From positions 1 through 25,967 of the IMG/VR virus record IMGVR_UViG_3300027708_000268: a DNA stretch of 25,967 nt; one strand, 5' to 3'. This stretch comes from a virus. Shown piece by piece: positions 23,981 through 25,967 of this stretch. Below the pieces are notes generated by a model. That model was given only the letters and a program-made list of their open reading frames with translations, was not told the DNA's origin and ran no database searches. The stretch's first letter is position 1. Each line of letters begins with the position of its first letter. The position numbers and the translations under genes were made by a program.

Positions 23981-24098
23981 TTAATTCTCCTTTAGAATGG
24001 CTCGTACAATATTTAAGGAGGAATTAGAAAAAGACGTATATTAAGGGGAGATACTACCAACTTTTGTGTAAAAGATATTACATATTATGTAAAAAGTA
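23981..24098. other. 118-nt intergenic gap with a short palindrome at 24078-24092
   Basis: The gap between the 71-residue gene and the acidic core gene holds TTACATA-T-TATGTAA (24078-24092), a perfect 7-bp inverted repeat around one base, and a further attacat copy right beside it. The loop is too small and the T run too weak for a terminator. No late-promoter box is present. The function is unknown. Confidence 0.4.
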
Positions 24099-24314
24099 TT
24101 ACATAGGTTCTGCCGCAGGGGCATATTGAAGTCTTAATAATTTTAATTTGGCTTTGAATTCTGCTTTGCGCAGATCATTCATTTTTCTCAGCTTGTTGAT
24201 CTGTGCCAACGTAAGGCGAGTTTTACGCAGTTGACCCATCTGAGGTTGGGTGTTGTCGTCATTGACGTTTTGATAAGCACTGGGATCACGCTGATAAAGT
24301 TCGTTTAATATCAT
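24099..24314 (-). CDS. Small basic conserved protein between portal and prohead-core genes, 71 residues
   Basis: The product is strongly basic after residue 28: LRKTRLTLAQINKLRKMNDL, then RKAEFKAKLKLLRLQY, a predicted helix. Similar short proteins lie beside gene 20 in T4-like marine phages, from recall. It occupies the place of T4 genes 67/68 but does not resemble the acidic gp67, so I leave it unnamed; a role in the prohead core or portal vertex is inference. The late-promoter box TATAAATAC ends only 7 nt before the ATG, so a transcript from it would be nearly leaderless. There is no Shine-Dalgarno beyond a weak GAG. Confidence 0.75.
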   Translation of the reverse strand: MILNELYQRDPSAYQNVNDDNTQPQMGQLRKTRLTLAQINKLRKMNDLRKAEFKAKLKLLRLQYAPAAEPM

Positions 24315-24321
24315 AGTCTCG

Positions 24322-24329
24322 TATTTATA
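24322..24329 (-). promoter_or_regulatory. T4-type late promoter, exact TATAAATA
   Basis: The minus strand reads TATAAATACGA, a perfect match to the T4 late consensus, in the 27-nt gap between the portal stop and the 71-residue gene. It would drive the core, protease, scaffold and capsid genes down to the terminator at 19941-19963. Confidence 0.82.
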
Positions 24330-24341
24330 ACTAGGAGAAAA

Positions 24342-25967
24342 TTATAAACTAGCAGCATTATTAGCAGCGGGCATACCTGGAGTCGGGGTTACAGCAGGCT
24401 GTGGCCCGGCCCCAGTGTCAACATCACCCATGCCTAGACCACTGTCAGCCATTTCATCGCCTGTGGCTAAGTCAGCACTTAAGCCTGCGGGAGTGATACC
24501 AATGTTGCGCAAGTCAGCACCTTGTGCTGTGGCAACCTCGGGATTATCACGCTCTTCGCGCCACATTTCTTCATTTTCACGTATTTCAGCTTCACTTAGG
24601 CCTAGGAAACGTTTCATAGCGAAACGTTTGCTCATGTAAGGCAGTGGCTCTACATTAGAAAAATTAGTGATACGCGCAGTGTCTAACTCACTTTGACGAT
24701 AGCTAGCAAAATTCTGTGGCTCAGTTAAGGTAATATTGAATAAGCCATTGTCAATATTAAACCCGCGCCACTTCATAAACATCTTAAACTCATCATCTAA
24801 CTTCTGCATGATCAGTCTTTGTAGTCGTTCACAGTATTTGTTAAAGCGGAATTCTTGTATCAACGCTGTGCCCACACGCCCATCATTCATTGGCTGACTA
24901 CTGTCGTCTGGGCCAGTGGGTAAATAGCTACTGGGCACTCGTAGGCCGCGAGCCATTTTATTATTGAAGTACTTTAAGTCATCGATTTCGCCTAAGTTTG
25001 AATTTTTGGTAAACACACCGGCACTTAACGCAAACGTATGATAGCCATGATAAATTTCATCACCGTCGATAGTTAAAGTACCAACATCCATTGGCTCATC
25101 TAAGTATTCAATTTTAGCAATTCGATGGTTGTGAACGCTTTCTTTTTTACGGAAATCAGACCAGCTAGTATAGCCATACTGTTTAACCATACTAGTCAGT
25201 CCTGTTGCTGTAAATCCTTTGTCTATACTCCAATTGCGAACTTTTTTATCTTTGTTTAATATTGCCAATTCATTAACGATGTTGATATTTTTATTCAGTT
25301 CATCGATAATATCATTAACAGTTATTTCGTGCGTAGTTTTGTCTTTAACCATATCGATCACACGCTTAAGCATACTGTGAGAATATGACACTGATTGCAA
25401 TTCTTTCATATTGCTACGACGTTTTTCGTTGTTTTTCCAATCTTTTAGGTTACGGCCAGATACAAATTTACTACGTTCTTCTCTTAGCTCACTAGTCCAA
25501 CCAGCTTTTTGTTGTTCACATACCCATTGACGATATTCTTCATCTTTGGCCATTTTTTCTAGTTTTGTTTTGTTTGCTATTTTAAATGCAGCTCTACTGT
25601 TAGCGGCCCGGATTGCCTTTGAATCATCATCTAATGATTCAAAGTACTTTTTAAGTCCAACTGCCTTATTCTCATTTAATTCTACTAGTTCTTCTTCTGT
25701 TAATGAACTATACCAATTTGTAAATCTTTCACCAACAGTTTTACAATATTTTTCATATTCTGCTAGATTATTATCTTTAAGATTTTGTAATCTACGTTTT
25801 GCGGCTAGTGTACCCAACTGTTGAGATTCTTTAGAAAATCCATGATGTTGATGTAGTTTTTGATGGTCGTGCCATGCCATCCAGCATAAATTTTCCGGGC
25901 TGTTATCATGCCTGTTAAAATTTACATGATGTCTGACATCATATTTGCCATCACTGTATTCTTCGTT
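24342..25967 (-). CDS. 20: Portal vertex protein, T4 gp20 family, interrupted by an intein (partial, runs off right edge)
   Basis: The frame is open from the stop at 24342 to the window edge; the 29 codons right of the first ATG (25880) also read through, so that ATG is internal. Codons 24342-25001 encode the C-terminal 219 residues of the portal: SNLGEIDDLKYFNNKMARGL, VGTALIQEFRFNKYCERL, LTEPQNFASYRQSELDTARI and RFLGLSEAEIRENEEMW, all gp20 family blocks. The portal ring anchors the packaging motor and the neck at one capsid vertex. The extein is cut before the Ser at 24999-25001. The tail is Gly/Pro/Ala-rich and probably disordered. The N-terminal part lies outside the window. Confidence 0.92.
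   Translation of the reverse strand, partial: NEEYSDGKYDVRHHVNFNRHDNSPENLCWMAWHDHQKLHQHHGFSKESQQLGTLAAKRRLQNLKDNNLAEYEKYCKTVGERFTNWYSSLTEEELVELNENKAVGLKKYFESLDDDSKAIRAANSRAAFKIANKTKLEKMAKDEEYRQWVCEQQKAGWTSELREERSKFVSGRNLKDWKNNEKRRSNMKELQSVSYSHSMLKRVIDMVKDKTTHEITVNDIIDELNKNINIVNELAILNKDKKVRNWSIDKGFTATGLTSMVKQYGYTSWSDFRKKESVHNHRIAKIEYLDEPMDVGTLTIDGDEIYHGYHTFALSAGVFTKNSNLGEIDDLKYFNNKMARGLRVPSSYLPTGPDDSSQPMNDGRVGTALIQEFRFNKYCERLQRLIMQKLDDEFKMFMKWRGFNIDNGLFNITLTEPQNFASYRQSELDTARITNFSNVEPLPYMSKRFAMKRFLGLSEAEIRENEEMWREERDNPEVATAQGADLRNIGITPAGLSADLATGDEMADSGLGMGDVDTGAGPQPAVTPTPGMPAANNAASL
25002..25967 (-). mobile_element. Intein with HNH endonuclease domain inside the portal gene (partial)
   Basis: The C-terminal splicing block reads MDVGTLTIDGDEIYHGYHTF then ALSAGVFTKN, ending in Asn (25002-25004) followed by the extein Ser. 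The penultimate residue is Lys where His is usual. An HNH endonuclease core lies at the window edge: DGKYDVRHHVNFNRHDNSPE with NLCWMAWHDHQKLHQHH, giving His-His, Asn and a distal His pair. Between them lie about 230 residues of charged helices, likely DNA-contact segments. The block is AT-rich (25261-25320 has 15 G+C in 60). The N-terminal splicing block is outside the window. Excision should restore the portal, if active. Confidence 0.85.

Noticed and set aside
1-25967. Prophage or host chromosome segment
   Set aside because: Head genes are in T4 order with T4-type late promoters, and no integrase, repressor, attachment site or host housekeeping gene is seen; the bacterial-type genes lie between phage structural genes.

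Overview
The window reads as the virion-morphogenesis region of a lytic T4-like tailed phage (myovirus). On the minus strand, from right to left, lies the T4 head block in its usual order: portal (gene 20), a short basic protein, an acidic prohead-core protein (gp67/68 type), prohead protease (21), scaffold (22) and major capsid protein (23). Three copies of a T4-type late promoter, (T/C)ATAAATAC, sit just upstream of minus-strand genes. Two minus-strand intrinsic terminators close units after gene 23 and after a 319-codon structural gene. There are no integrase, repressor or tRNA genes here.

Layout: 1-10283 is one open, stop-free minus-strand frame, at least 3,427 codons long from a GTG start and running off the left edge. 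It is a giant, modular, repeat-built fibre or adhesin. 10366-15775 holds five tightly packed structural genes, partly coupled by TAATG overlaps. They share small modules with the giant protein, so the set looks like a family of tail-fibre and virion-decoration proteins built by shuffling. 15884-16843 is another structural gene. 16986-18140 is the only convincing plus-strand gene, a bacterial-type TPR/glycosyltransferase. 18195-18959 encodes an exported SoxYZ-like carrier, an apparent auxiliary metabolic gene. 18981-19874 is a free-standing HNH endonuclease. 20024-25967 is the head block, in which the portal gene is interrupted by an HNH-bearing intein that runs off the right edge.

The likely host is an aquatic Gram-negative bacterium. 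The SoxYZ protein matches the fused carrier found beside quinoprotein (methanol-type) dehydrogenases, which points to a methylotroph or similar proteobacterium; this is inference. In function the window combines capsid assembly (portal, core, protease, scaffold, capsid protein), a large adsorption apparatus, a possible surface-sugar modifier and a periplasmic electron or sulfur-carrier gene. Two homing-type elements have invaded the conserved head genes.
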